Shown here piece after piece: positions 8,159 to 16,011 of a stretch of 34,085 nt of DNA. The translations under genes were made by a program, and so were the position numbers. The notes beneath the pieces are model-generated. The model worked only from the letters and a program-made list of their open reading frames with translations. It was not told the origin of the DNA and did not search any database. Numbering within the stretch: position 1 is the first letter of the stretch; each line of letters opens with the position of its first letter. The DNA comes from Lentisphaeria bacterium (GTDB lineage: Bacteria > Verrucomicrobiota > Lentisphaeria > Victivallales > Victivallaceae), in assembly GCA_017504585.1 (NCBI GenBank), contig JAFVQX010000198.1, positions 1 to 34,085 of the forward strand, read 5' to 3'.

Positions 8159-9072
8159 GAGTTCTGATCACCGGAGGAGCCGGTTTTATCGGCAGCCACA
8201 TTGCTGAATACTTCAACGGCAAAGCCGAGATCCGCATTTTTGATAATCTGCGTACCGGCTACAAACACAATCTGGACGGTTTGGATGTGGAGTTTATTGA
8301 AGGCGATATTTGCGACCGTGCCGCCGTCAAAGCCGCCATGCAGGGCGTGGACTATGTATTCCATCTGGCAGCAATGGTCAGCGTGCCGGAATCCATGTTC
8401 AAACCCGGCGAGTGCGTGGATATCAACGTTCACGGCTTGCTGAATGTTCTGGAAGAAGCCGCCGCTGCCGGAGTCAAAAAACTCTGCTTCAGCACCAGTG
8501 CCGCCATCTACGGCGACAACCCGGTGGTGCCCAAGCTGGAAACCATGATCCCCGAACCCAAAAGTCCCTACGCCATTACCAAACTCGATGGCGAATACTA
8601 TTGCAATATGTTTACGAGAGAAGGCAAACTGCAGACCGCCTGTCTGCGTTACTTCAATGTCTTCGGGCCCCGGCAGGATCCCAAGAGTGCCTACGCCGCG
8701 GCAATCCCGATCTTTACTGCCAAGGCAGTTGCCAACGAAGATATCACCATCTATGGCGACGGCGAACAGACCCGGGACTTTATCTATGTAAAAGATATTG
8801 TGGAAGCCAATGTCTTTATGGCAATGAACGATTTTACCGGGGTGTATAATATAGCCTACGGCAAAAAAATCACCATCAACGATCTTGTTAAAGAGATCGT
8901 CAAAGTGACCAACTCCAAAAGCAAAGTCGTGCACCTGGATGAACGCCCCGGCGATGTGAAACACTCCATGGCAGGGGTGGAAAAACTCGCCTCCACCGGC
9001 TTCAAACCCAAACACACCTTCGCCGAAGGCATGGAAAAAACTATTGCGTTTTTCCAGAACAAAGCCAAGTAA
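8155..9072 (+). CDS. NAD-dependent UDP-sugar 4-epimerase (GalE/WbpP-type SDR)
   Basis: An extended short-chain dehydrogenase of 305 residues. It has the NAD-binding TGGAGFIGSH (6-15), STSAAIYG with S115, the catalytic YAITK (Y139, K143), RYFNVFGPRQ and TRDFIYVKD. It should interconvert UDP-Glc/UDP-Gal or UDP-GlcNAc/UDP-GalNAc through a 4-keto intermediate; the overall pattern recalls the WbpP/Gne group that handles N-acetylated sugars. The ATGA overlap with the hexosamine-kinase-like gene supports joint work in activated hexosamine metabolism. The stop codon is directly followed by the 10-bp repeat array at 9073. Exact specificity cannot be decided here. Confidence 0.85.
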   Translation: MRVLITGGAGFIGSHIAEYFNGKAEIRIFDNLRTGYKHNLDGLDVEFIEGDICDRAAVKAAMQGVDYVFHLAAMVSVPESMFKPGECVDINVHGLLNVLEEAAAAGVKKLCFSTSAAIYGDNPVVPKLETMIPEPKSPYAITKLDGEYYCNMFTREGKLQTACLRYFNVFGPRQDPKSAYAAAIPIFTAKAVANEDITIYGDGEQTRDFIYVKDIVEANVFMAMNDFTGVYNIAYGKKITINDLVKEIVKVTNSKSKVVHLDERPGDVKHSMAGVEKLASTGFKPKHTFAEGMEKTIAFFQNKAK

Positions 9073-9143
9073 ACGGTAACTTACGGTAATAAACGGTAAT
9101 TAACAGGAATTTGCCGACAGGCGTTTTCCGTTAGTTACCGTTT
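9071..9143. repeat. Decamer array with inverted repeat between galE-like gene and dxs (R3)
   Basis: From the last bases of the galE stop, 10-bp units are in strict phase: ACGGTAACTT (73-82), ACGGTAATAA (83-92), ACGGTAATTA (93-102), ACAGGAATTT (103-112, offsets from 9000). After GCC-GACA-GGC an inverted copy follows, so AAACGGTAACTTACGG (9071-9086) pairs with CCGTTAGTTACCGTTT (9128-9143) at 15 of 16 positions. The T-rich tail after the right arm makes it a possible terminator for the galE-like gene. The inverted copy runs into the dxs stop codon (TAA at 9137-9135). Confidence 0.75.
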
Positions 9144-11000
9144 TGTTGTTTCTGCTATGGCTCTGGCGATAGATTCTGTATCCAGCTGCAAGCTCTCGCG
9201 TAATTTATTTACTGCTCCGAAAGTTGGGGCTTGATCTGCTTTTATGCCCAATGAGTGCAATTTGTATGGCGTGGCAAGTTCGGCGGCACACCCGGCAGCT
9301 ATGGCACCGAAACCGGTGGAAGTCACATGATCTTCCAGCGTAAAAACGGACATAGTTTGCAAATCTTTCTGCAACTCATTTTTGTCAAACGGTTTGAGAA
9401 ATCTCACATTTACTACTTTGGCTGAAAGAGAGTATTTTTCTTGCAGCAAATCAGCTATTTCCAACGCCCGCACCGCTTCGGCACCTACGGCGTAGATCGC
9501 CAGATCGCTGCCCTGCCGCCAGACCGTTGAGCCGGGTTTTTCTATGGCGGAAATGGGGGGAATGTCGGAGCGTAAATCACTGCCGCTGCTGCCCCGGGGG
9601 TAGCGGATGACCACCGGAGAATGGAGTTTTACGGCGTACTCCAGCATAGGGTAAACTTCGGCTTCGCAAGCCGGCTGCATAACAGTTAAGTTGTTAAGGC
9701 CCAAGAGAAATCCCAAATCGTATATGCCGTGATGCGTGGGGCCGTCTTCCACCAATCCCGCCCGGTCAAGGGCAAAGATCACCGGCAGATCCATTAAACA
9801 AACATCGTGGAAAATGTTGTCCAGACTGCGCTGCATAAAAGTAGCATAAACAGCACAAATCACCGTTTTGCCCGCTGCCGCCAGGCCGGAAGAAAAAGTT
9901 ACTGCATGACTTTCTGCCATGCCCGCATCGTAAAAACGGTCGGGGAATTTTTGGGCAAAATCACTTAATCCCACCCCGGAAGTCATGGCGGCGACCACAG
10001 CAGAAATATCCGGATCTTTTTCCGCCAAACGGCAAGCAGCTTTGCCGAAAGCCGCCGAAAAGCCGGGAGTAGATTTTTTTATGGGCTTGCCAGTTGCCGC
10101 ATCAAAGGCACCCACGCCGTGAAAGCGTTCCGGAGCGGCCTCCGCCGGAGCGTAACCTTTGCCCTTTTGCGTAACTATATGGATTATCACCGGCCGGTCG
10201 TCCCGCTTGACCGCCGCAAACGCCCGTTCCATATCATGTATGTTATGCCCGTTGATGGGGCCAAGATAGCGTATGCCCAGTGATTCAAAGGGTTCGCTGG
10301 GGAGAAAGAGGTGTTTTGCCGTATCTTCCACATTTTTTATAAAATTGGTGATGCTTTGGGATTTGGGCAGCAGATTTATCATGGCTTTGGTGCTGTTTTT
10401 TATCCAGCGGTAGCGATAGCTGGTCATCATGCGGTTCAGCACTTTTGAGAGTGCCCCCACATTCTGCGAGATCGCCATTTTATTGTCGTTTAAGATAATG
10501 ACCAGATTTCTGCCGTAAGAGCGTACCTGATTCAACCCCTCCAGCGCCACACCGGAAGCGATGGCTCCATCGCCGGCAACGGCAATAACTTTGCTGCGGT
10601 CTTCGGGCTTTTGCGCAGCGCACATGCCCAACGCCGCCGAAATCGCCACTCCGGCGTGTCCGGCACCGTAGAAATCAAAAATACTTTCGTTGCGCACCGG
10701 AAATCCGCAGCAGCCATTGAACTCTCGCAAATGCTCAAATTCTTTCTGCCGCCCGGTCAAAAGTTTGTAAGAGTAGCTCTGATGACCCACATCCCAGATG
10801 ATGCGTTCAGCTGGCAGATCAAAACTCCGCAGCAGCGCTATGGTCAGCTCCACCGTGCCCAGATTGGGCGCCAAATGACCGCCCCCGCAGGAAACTTGCG
10901 AAATAATGCGCTGGCGCAATTCGCCGGCAAGTTTGCCGAGTTCTTCCGCAGTAAGAGGCCGCAAGTCAGCGGGCTTGGAAATTTTATCAAGAATACTCAT
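9135..11000 (-). CDS. dxs: 1-deoxy-D-xylulose-5-phosphate synthase
   Basis: Dxs condenses pyruvate and glyceraldehyde 3-phosphate with thiamine diphosphate, the first step of the MEP isoprenoid pathway. The 621-residue length is canonical. Visible are GGGHLAPNLG (39-48), DVGHQSY (70-76), the TPP motif GDGAIASG...NDN (143-150, 171-173), GAGHAGVAI, DAGMAESHAV and the C-terminal transketolase domain ending in a TFGAVNKLRESL segment. The loop DRAGLVEDGPTHHG is one residue shorter than the common DRAGxVGxDGxTHxG. The frame is open to 11114, but the ATG at 11000 gives the normal N-terminus. The predicted promoter puts the mRNA start almost on this ATG. ispH of the same pathway is at 26633. Confidence 0.95.
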   Translation of the reverse strand: MSILDKISKPADLRPLTAEELGKLAGELRQRIISQVSCGGGHLAPNLGTVELTIALLRSFDLPAERIIWDVGHQSYSYKLLTGRQKEFEHLREFNGCCGFPVRNESIFDFYGAGHAGVAISAALGMCAAQKPEDRSKVIAVAGDGAIASGVALEGLNQVRSYGRNLVIILNDNKMAISQNVGALSKVLNRMMTSYRYRWIKNSTKAMINLLPKSQSITNFIKNVEDTAKHLFLPSEPFESLGIRYLGPINGHNIHDMERAFAAVKRDDRPVIIHIVTQKGKGYAPAEAAPERFHGVGAFDAATGKPIKKSTPGFSAAFGKAACRLAEKDPDISAVVAAMTSGVGLSDFAQKFPDRFYDAGMAESHAVTFSSGLAAAGKTVICAVYATFMQRSLDNIFHDVCLMDLPVIFALDRAGLVEDGPTHHGIYDLGFLLGLNNLTVMQPACEAEVYPMLEYAVKLHSPVVIRYPRGSSGSDLRSDIPPISAIEKPGSTVWRQGSDLAIYAVGAEAVRALEIADLLQEKYSLSAKVVNVRFLKPFDKNELQKDLQTMSVFTLEDHVTSTGFGAIAAGCAAELATPYKLHSLGIKADQAPTFGAVNKLRESLQLDTESIARAIAETTKR

Positions 11001-11008
11001 AGCCCTAT

Positions 11009-11017
11009 AATATAGCA
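11009..11017 (-). promoter_or_regulatory. Extended -10 promoter of dxs, near-leaderless
   Basis: Minus-strand GTGTGCTATATT carries TATATT (11014-11009) preceded by TGC (11017-11015). Only 8 nt separate the -10 from the dxs ATG, so the expected start is about 11002. No room remains for a Shine-Dalgarno sequence. No clear -35 is seen. Confidence 0.5.
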
Positions 11018-11055
11018 CACCCGGCGGGAAAATCTTCTTTTTATGTTTTTTTCGG

Positions 11056-11104
11056 GCAAATAAAAACTGCAGAAACAAGTTCCTGCTGGGAGCTTCTGCA
11101 GTTT
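11056..11104 (-). terminator. Rho-independent terminator of ppk1
   Basis: AAACTGCAGAA (11064-11074) and TTCTGCAGTTT (11094-11104) form a perfect 11-bp stem with a 19-nt loop. Read on the minus strand it is followed by TTTTTATTTG. It lies 46 nt after the ppk1 stop and before the dxs promoter, so it separates the two transcripts. Confidence 0.75.
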
Positions 11105-11149
11105 CCGGCAGCACATTTTTGCCGCCGCCATCAGATTTTCCGGTCGATA

Positions 11150-13250
11150 TCAGAGATTTGTTCCGAAAATTTTCAGTACCTTATCTTGCGCATCTTCCCG
11201 GATCCCGGAAGCAAAAAGATTGTATAAATTCTGCTGGCTGCGGGTCGATGGATTGGCTTTGTTCATCAAAAGATATTTGCCCTTGCTGTTGAGTTTGCGC
11301 CCCTTTAACTGGTCGTTGAGTTCAAAGGCAAAGATCTTGCGGATCTGGCGCTGATTTTCTTCGCGGGTCACCGGAAAGAGTATCTCGATGCGGCGGTCAA
11401 GGTTGCGGGTCATAAAATCGGCGCTGGCAAGGTAATACTCGCCGGAATCATCGTTGGCAAAGTAGAAGATCCGGCTGTGTTCCAGATAGCGGTCCACGAT
11501 ACTTATAACATTTATATTGTTGTTGCCCACCCCCGGCAGCAGACAGCAGATCCCCCGCACGATCAGATCGATCCTGACTCCGGCATCGGCAGCCATATAC
11601 AAGTGGCGGATGATCTCCGGGTCGGTCAGACTGTTCATTTTGGCAATGATATGACCGGTTCTGCCGGCAAGGGCGTGTTCCCGTTCGCGGTCGATCAGGC
11701 TGGTGAGTTTCCAGCGCAGATCAAAGGGCGAAACCGCGATCTTTGACCAGCTGATCTCCGGCCGGGCGTTGCCGGTAATGATGTTGAAAAGTGTGGAAAT
11801 ATCTTCCGCCAGGGAGCCGTCGTCCGAAAACAGACTCAAATCTGTATAAAGCCGCGCCGTTTTGTCGTTGTAATTGCCGGTCGCCAGATGCACATAGCGC
11901 TTGATTTCCTCCTGCTCCTTGCGCACTATCAGCAGAGCTTTGCCGTGGATCTTCAAGCCGGATATACCGTAAACCACATGCGCCCCAGGCTTCTTCCAGA
12001 TGCCTTGCCCAGATAATGTTGTTGCCCTCATCGAACCGGGCTTTGAGTTCCACGACCACCGTAACCTGTTTGCCGTTGGCGGCGGCGCGGGCAAGCATTG
12101 CCACCACCGGAGAGTCGCCGCTTACCCGGTAAAGAGTCTGTTTGATCGCCAGCACTGCGGGATCTTCGGCGGCGGCGGCAAGCAGGCGTATCACCGGATC
12201 GAACTTCTGGAACGGCACCGCCAGCATTATTTCTTTGTGGCGGGTTATGCTTTCAAAAATATTTTCGTTTTCGGGCAGTTCCGGGTGATTTACCGGGCTC
12301 CAGGGTTTTTCCAGCAGATCGCTGCGGCGGCATTTGCCGATAAATTCAAAAAGTGCTTTCAAATTCAGCATACCATCTACGGTATAGCGCAGATCGTCGG
12401 AAAGCTCAAACTCTCTGGCAAGCCAGTTGCGCAAACTGCCCCGGGCTTTTTTGCTGACCTCCAGCCGGATGGGTTCCCGGGAGCGGCGCTCCTGCAAATT
12501 AAGTTCCACCGAGCGCAAAAGATCGTCGCCGTCTTCTTCGATGGCAAAGTCCATATCCCGGGTGATGCGGAAGGCGGCGCTGTCGATGATCTTGCATCCG
12601 GCAAAAAGCTCCGGCAGTTCGCTTTCGATCAAATCTTCCAGCAAAACAAATGCCTGACCGGGCAGTTTATCATCTGCGGCAATAAAGCGGTCGAGAACTT
12701 CGGGAACTTCCACAAACGCAAAAAACTCATTCTTTTTGCCGGTTTTGCTCTTTAACTGCACCGCCAGTTCGATAACGCAGTTGTTGAGTACCGGAAAGGG
12801 ATGACTGGGGTCTACCGCCAGCGGGGTAAGCACCGGCAGCACCGATTTACGGAAATAGTTTTTAAGTTGTTTGCGCGCCTTTTCCGGCAATTTTTTTATT
12901 TCGGTCAGGCGGATATTTTCTCTGGCAAGATGGGGCAAAATGTCGTTGTAAAGCAGCCGGTGCTGAAGCGCCAGGAGTTTTTCCAGCTTCCAGCGCAATT
13001 CCTGCAACTGATCGAATGCGGTCAACCCCGCCGGATCGCAGGAGTGGTCGCCGAACTCCAGCGCATGGCGCAGTCCGGCGACGCGCACCATAAAAAACTC
13101 GTCAAGGTTGCTGCTGAATATCGCAATGAATTTGAGCCGTTCCAACAGGGGCAGCTCCTTGCATGCGGCTTCTTCCAGCACCCGCCGGTTGAAGTCCAGC
13201 CAACTGAGTTCGCGGCTCAAAAAAATCTCGCTGCCATACTCTTTATACAT
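11150..13250 (-). pseudogene. ppk1: Polyphosphate kinase 1, frameshifted
   Basis: PPK1 makes inorganic polyphosphate from ATP. Two overlapping frames together give one full-length protein. The upstream part starts at the ATG at 13250 (AAAGG 9 nt before it, 13 nt after the upstream stop). It holds FLSRELSWLDFNRRVLEEA, SSNLDEFFMVRVAGL, the middle domains and KARFDEGNNIIWARHLEEA. The downstream part continues with GAHVVYGISGLKIHGKALLIVR and YVHLATGNYN, which carry the two conserved histidines (the H in KIHGK is the expected phosphorylated residue). The break is one extra base near 11987: GAAGAAGCC-T-GGGGCGCAT on the coding strand, where removing the T restores the family sequence. As read, the N-terminal piece lacks the active site. 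Either a recent inactivation or a sequence error; the rest is well conserved. Confidence 0.85.
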
Positions 13251-13263
13251 TGTCACAAACCTT

Positions 13264-14760
13264 TCAATATCGCCATATTTCTGCATTTTCTGCCAGTTGA
13301 TGCGGGGCGGCAAAAGTTGCGTTTGCCCGGTAATTCTCCGGATCGATCACTGTAAAGACCGCCCGTTTGCCGCAACTGATCGTGCCGATCGCGGACAAAT
13401 TGAATATTTCCGAAATCAAACCGCTCATTTCCCGGATGATCGTGCCGGTTGCCGCGTTTTGTTTGCGCCGCAAATTATAATATTCGGCGTGATTTCCGAA
13501 GCCGCGGGGGTGACTGCTGCCGAATTTGCCGCTTTGATCCCGGGCGCTTTCGTCGCTGCCGGGGACAACTTGTCCGTGCGCTGCCAACAGCTCCATATTT
13601 GCCTGGGAAAGCGTGTGGAACGCTCCGGTGGCGCCCGCCGCATCCTGCCGGACTATTTCCAGATAAAGCTGCCACGGAGTTTTGTTCAAGCCGGCGGCGG
13701 CATCTGTCAGCAGAGAGCCGTTGAATTTATCGAACGGTTGGGCCGCCGACACGATCCTGACCTGCTGAAAATACTCCATGGGGCGTTCGGCTTGCAGTTG
13801 CTTGAGAACATCGGCAAAAACTGCCGGATCGCGCAAGAGATCCATAATTTTCACATCATCATATTTATCAAAAGGTTCCGGCATGATCACACTCAACTGG
13901 GTCATGGAAGCGTTGTAACAATACAGATCGCCGGTAACGCGCAGATCAGGAGAAGCAAGGGCTTGCAATATAGCGTTTATTTTATGAAAATTGCTTTTGC
14001 CGGAAGTTTTCAGATGGCTCAAATGCAGTTTTTTCAAGCCGGAAGCCCGGGCGATGTTCAAGGTGAAATCCAAAGCTTCTTCCAGCATTTCACCCTCGCT
14101 TTTAAGGTGGATGGCAAAAATTTTGTCGTGCCGGGCAACTACTTTGAGCAGCGCAGTCAACTCTGCTTCGTCGGCAAAACACCCCGGCACATAGAGCAAT
14201 CCTGCCGAAAGCCCCAACGCTCCGGCGGCAAGCTCCCGGTCAAGGATTTGGCACATTCCGCTTAATTCATCCTGACTCAAGCGCTCCTTTTCGTACCCGG
14301 TAACTGCGGCGCGCAGGGTGTTATGACCCACCAGCGGAAAAAGCTCCAGCGCCGGAGATTTTTCCTGCAAACGCCCCATGTAGCTTGAAAGATCCGACCA
14401 ATCAAGCTGCACCTGATATTTTCTGTAAAGCGCTGCCAAATGCTCCCTGTTTAAGCTGCTTAACGGAAAGGGCGATAAACCGCAGTTGCCGGAAACTTCG
14501 TAAGCGATCCCCTGGGCGGTTTTGCCCAAAGCGCTTTGCATGGCAAAAATGGAAATATCCGAGTGGCCGTGGGCGTCGATAAATGCCGGACAAAGAAGTT
14601 TGTGATCTGCCAAAACCACATCATCGCTGCTCTTGCCGGAAAAATTCCCCCGCTCGACATTGACGATACGGCCTGATTTTACAGTAACTCTGCCCGCGTA
14701 AATTTCAGGCGAAATACCATCGGCGATCTGCCGTGCGATCAGGCGCTTTGCTCCGGTCAT
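13264..14760 (-). CDS. N-acyl-D-amino-acid deacylase-like amidohydrolase
   Basis: This 498-residue protein is of the D-aminoacylase branch of the amidohydrolase superfamily, which removes acyl groups from N-acyl-D-amino acids using a metal in a TIM barrel. Visible are FIDAHGHSD (60-68, metal histidines H64 and H66), SGNCGLS (90-96, with the family's metal-linked cysteine C93), GALGLSAGLLYVPG (179-192), HLKSEGE (H217), LSHLKTSG (H248) and PGSDESA (399-405) with HPRG (416-419). A small beta-sandwich at the termini frames the barrel. It is coupled to the WecA-like gene upstream by ATGA and precedes ppk1. A link to wall D-amino acids is possible but only inferred. Dihydroorotase-like or D-glutamate deacylase specificity is not excluded. 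Confidence 0.8.
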   Translation of the reverse strand: MTGAKRLIARQIADGISPEIYAGRVTVKSGRIVNVERGNFSGKSSDDVVLADHKLLCPAFIDAHGHSDISIFAMQSALGKTAQGIAYEVSGNCGLSPFPLSSLNREHLAALYRKYQVQLDWSDLSSYMGRLQEKSPALELFPLVGHNTLRAAVTGYEKERLSQDELSGMCQILDRELAAGALGLSAGLLYVPGCFADEAELTALLKVVARHDKIFAIHLKSEGEMLEEALDFTLNIARASGLKKLHLSHLKTSGKSNFHKINAILQALASPDLRVTGDLYCYNASMTQLSVIMPEPFDKYDDVKIMDLLRDPAVFADVLKQLQAERPMEYFQQVRIVSAAQPFDKFNGSLLTDAAAGLNKTPWQLYLEIVRQDAAGATGAFHTLSQANMELLAAHGQVVPGSDESARDQSGKFGSSHPRGFGNHAEYYNLRRKQNAATGTIIREMSGLISEIFNLSAIGTISCGKRAVFTVIDPENYRANATFAAPHQLAENAEIWRY

Positions 14761-15914
14761 CGTGTTTCGGCGTTTGGTTCAGGTTCTGCGATTTTATCCG
14801 GCGGCACCACGCTGTCGAGATCACGGGGGATCACCGCATATTGCAAAATGGTTATCAAAGTCAGCACCAGGATCATCTGCAAGGTAATAACTATGGTGGT
14901 CGCCAGCGCCCCCCACAGCATGGGCAGCGCGCTCAACCCGGTCAGCAGCACCAGCACATGCACCAGCTGGACCGCCCGTTTGCGGCTCAAGCCCATGCGC
15001 ACAAAGCGGTGGGATATATGATTGTGGTCGCCGATCCAGAACGGTTTGCCGTGGGCGGCACGCACTACTGTTACGCAAACAGCATCAAAAATCGGCACCG
15101 CAAGTATGCACAGCGGTATCAGTACCGAAAGTCTGCTGGCTGCCACATGGCTGTTGAAGTAAGTCGTTCCGGCACTGGATACTGCCAGCAGATACCCCAG
15201 CAGATGACTGCCGCCGTCGCCCATAAAAATCGAAGCGGGTGTGTAATTATAAAACCAGAACCCCATGGCGCACCCCGCCCCCAGCGCACTTAAACACGCC
15301 ACAAAATACTGCTGCTGAAAAGCCGCCGCCACCGTAAATAAGATCAATGCGATCGCCGCGGTCCCCGCCGCCAGACCATCCATATTATCAAAAAAGTTGA
15401 TGGCGTTCATCAGCATCATGAACCAGAAAAGTGTTACGGCAAAGCCGAACCACGGCATTTCCACAAACAGCGTTATGCGCACATTGCCCGCCCCCACGGC
15501 GATCAATGCCACAATAAACTGCCCCAGGAACTTCCAATGAGCTTTCAGGTGTCTGATATCGTCGATGGTTCCCAGCAGCGTTGCCAGCACTGCTCCCAGC
15601 AGAATATAACCTGTGCGGTCAAAAACCGAACAGGCTCCGGGGAAGTATTTGCTGATTTCCGCCAGAGCTTTGATATTGCCGCCCCAGCGGATCAGCAGCA
15701 TACCGCCCAGAACTGTTGCCAGATAGCCGGTCAGCATTGCCGCGCCCCCCAGCAGCGGAGTGGATTTGCCGTGGAATTTATGTTTTTCGCCGCTGGGCCG
15801 ATCCATGATGTCAAGATAAGCTGCCAGTTTTTGAGCAAGGGGGGTCAGCAGCAGCAGAGCCGCTATTCCGGCAAAAAATATGAAAAAATAGATATGATGC
15901 CATTGAATTGACAT
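14757..15914 (-). CDS. Undecaprenyl-phosphate sugar-1-phosphate transferase (WecA/TagO/MraY family)
   Basis: An integral membrane enzyme (385 residues, about ten hydrophobic segments) that transfers a HexNAc-1-phosphate from a UDP-sugar to undecaprenyl phosphate, starting a surface polysaccharide. Family motifs are present: DRPSGEKHKFHGKSTPLLGG (38-57), the Mg-binding LLGTIDDI (113-120), the central MNAINFFDNMDGLAAG (169-184), MGDGGSHLLG (231-240) and the late cytoplasmic loop WIGDHNHISHR (293-303). The histidine loop and lack of MraY-specific spacing favour the WecA/TagO group over MraY. It is first in a minus-strand unit with the deacylase-like gene and ppk1, and is divergent from the radical SAM gene through a shared, overlapping promoter region. 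Confidence 0.87.
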   Translation of the reverse strand: MSIQWHHIYFFIFFAGIAALLLLTPLAQKLAAYLDIMDRPSGEKHKFHGKSTPLLGGAAMLTGYLATVLGGMLLIRWGGNIKALAEISKYFPGACSVFDRTGYILLGAVLATLLGTIDDIRHLKAHWKFLGQFIVALIAVGAGNVRITLFVEMPWFGFAVTLFWFMMLMNAINFFDNMDGLAAGTAAIALILFTVAAAFQQQYFVACLSALGAGCAMGFWFYNYTPASIFMGDGGSHLLGYLLAVSSAGTTYFNSHVAASRLSVLIPLCILAVPIFDAVCVTVVRAAHGKPFWIGDHNHISHRFVRMGLSRKRAVQLVHVLVLLTGLSALPMLWGALATTIVITLQMILVLTLITILQYAVIPRDLDSVVPPDKIAEPEPNAETR

Positions 15915-15932
15915 TTTTCAGTAAACTTTCAT

Positions 15933-15961
15933 TTGAAAAAAACCTTAACAGACGTTATCTT
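15933..15961 (+). promoter_or_regulatory. Promoter of radical SAM gene
   Basis: TTGAAA (15933-15938), a 17-nt spacer and TATCTT (15956-15961). The predicted start near 15968 leaves a leader of about 44 nt with GGAGA before the ATG at 16012. The -10 lies inside the 21-bp palindrome. Confidence 0.55.
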
Positions 15962-15973
15962 AATAAGATAACG
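15953..15973. promoter_or_regulatory. 21-bp perfect palindrome spanning two facing -10 elements
   Basis: Arms CGTTATCTTA (15953-15962) and TAAGATAACG (15964-15973) flank a single central A. It contains the -10 hexamers of both divergent promoters. There is no T-run, so it is not a terminator. It could be a repressor operator or simply the mirror image of two -10 boxes. Confidence 0.6.
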
Positions 15974-15992
15974 CCGAATTTGGCGATTTCAA
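15965..15992 (-). promoter_or_regulatory. Promoter of WecA-like gene
   Basis: On the minus strand TTGAAA (15992-15987), a 16-nt spacer and TATCTT (15970-15965). The predicted start, about 15958, gives a leader of about 44 nt to the ATG at 15914. No strong Shine-Dalgarno is present before that ATG. Confidence 0.5.
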
Positions 15993-16011
15993 GTATATGG
16001 AGAATTTTTTT

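Noticed and set aside
8005-9015. A 336-codon minus-strand frame opposite the galE-like gene
   Set aside because: It is antisense to an intact SDR epimerase with all catalytic residues; its own sequence is glycine- and histidine-rich without family features.
11721-13313. Programmed frameshift in ppk1
   Set aside because: No slippery heptamer or downstream pseudoknot is apparent, and PPK1 is not known to use one. An extra base or sequence error is simpler.
13108-14265. A 385-codon plus-strand frame opposite the deacylase-like gene
   Set aside because: It is antisense to clear amidohydrolase motifs and to the start of ppk1, with no motif of its own.
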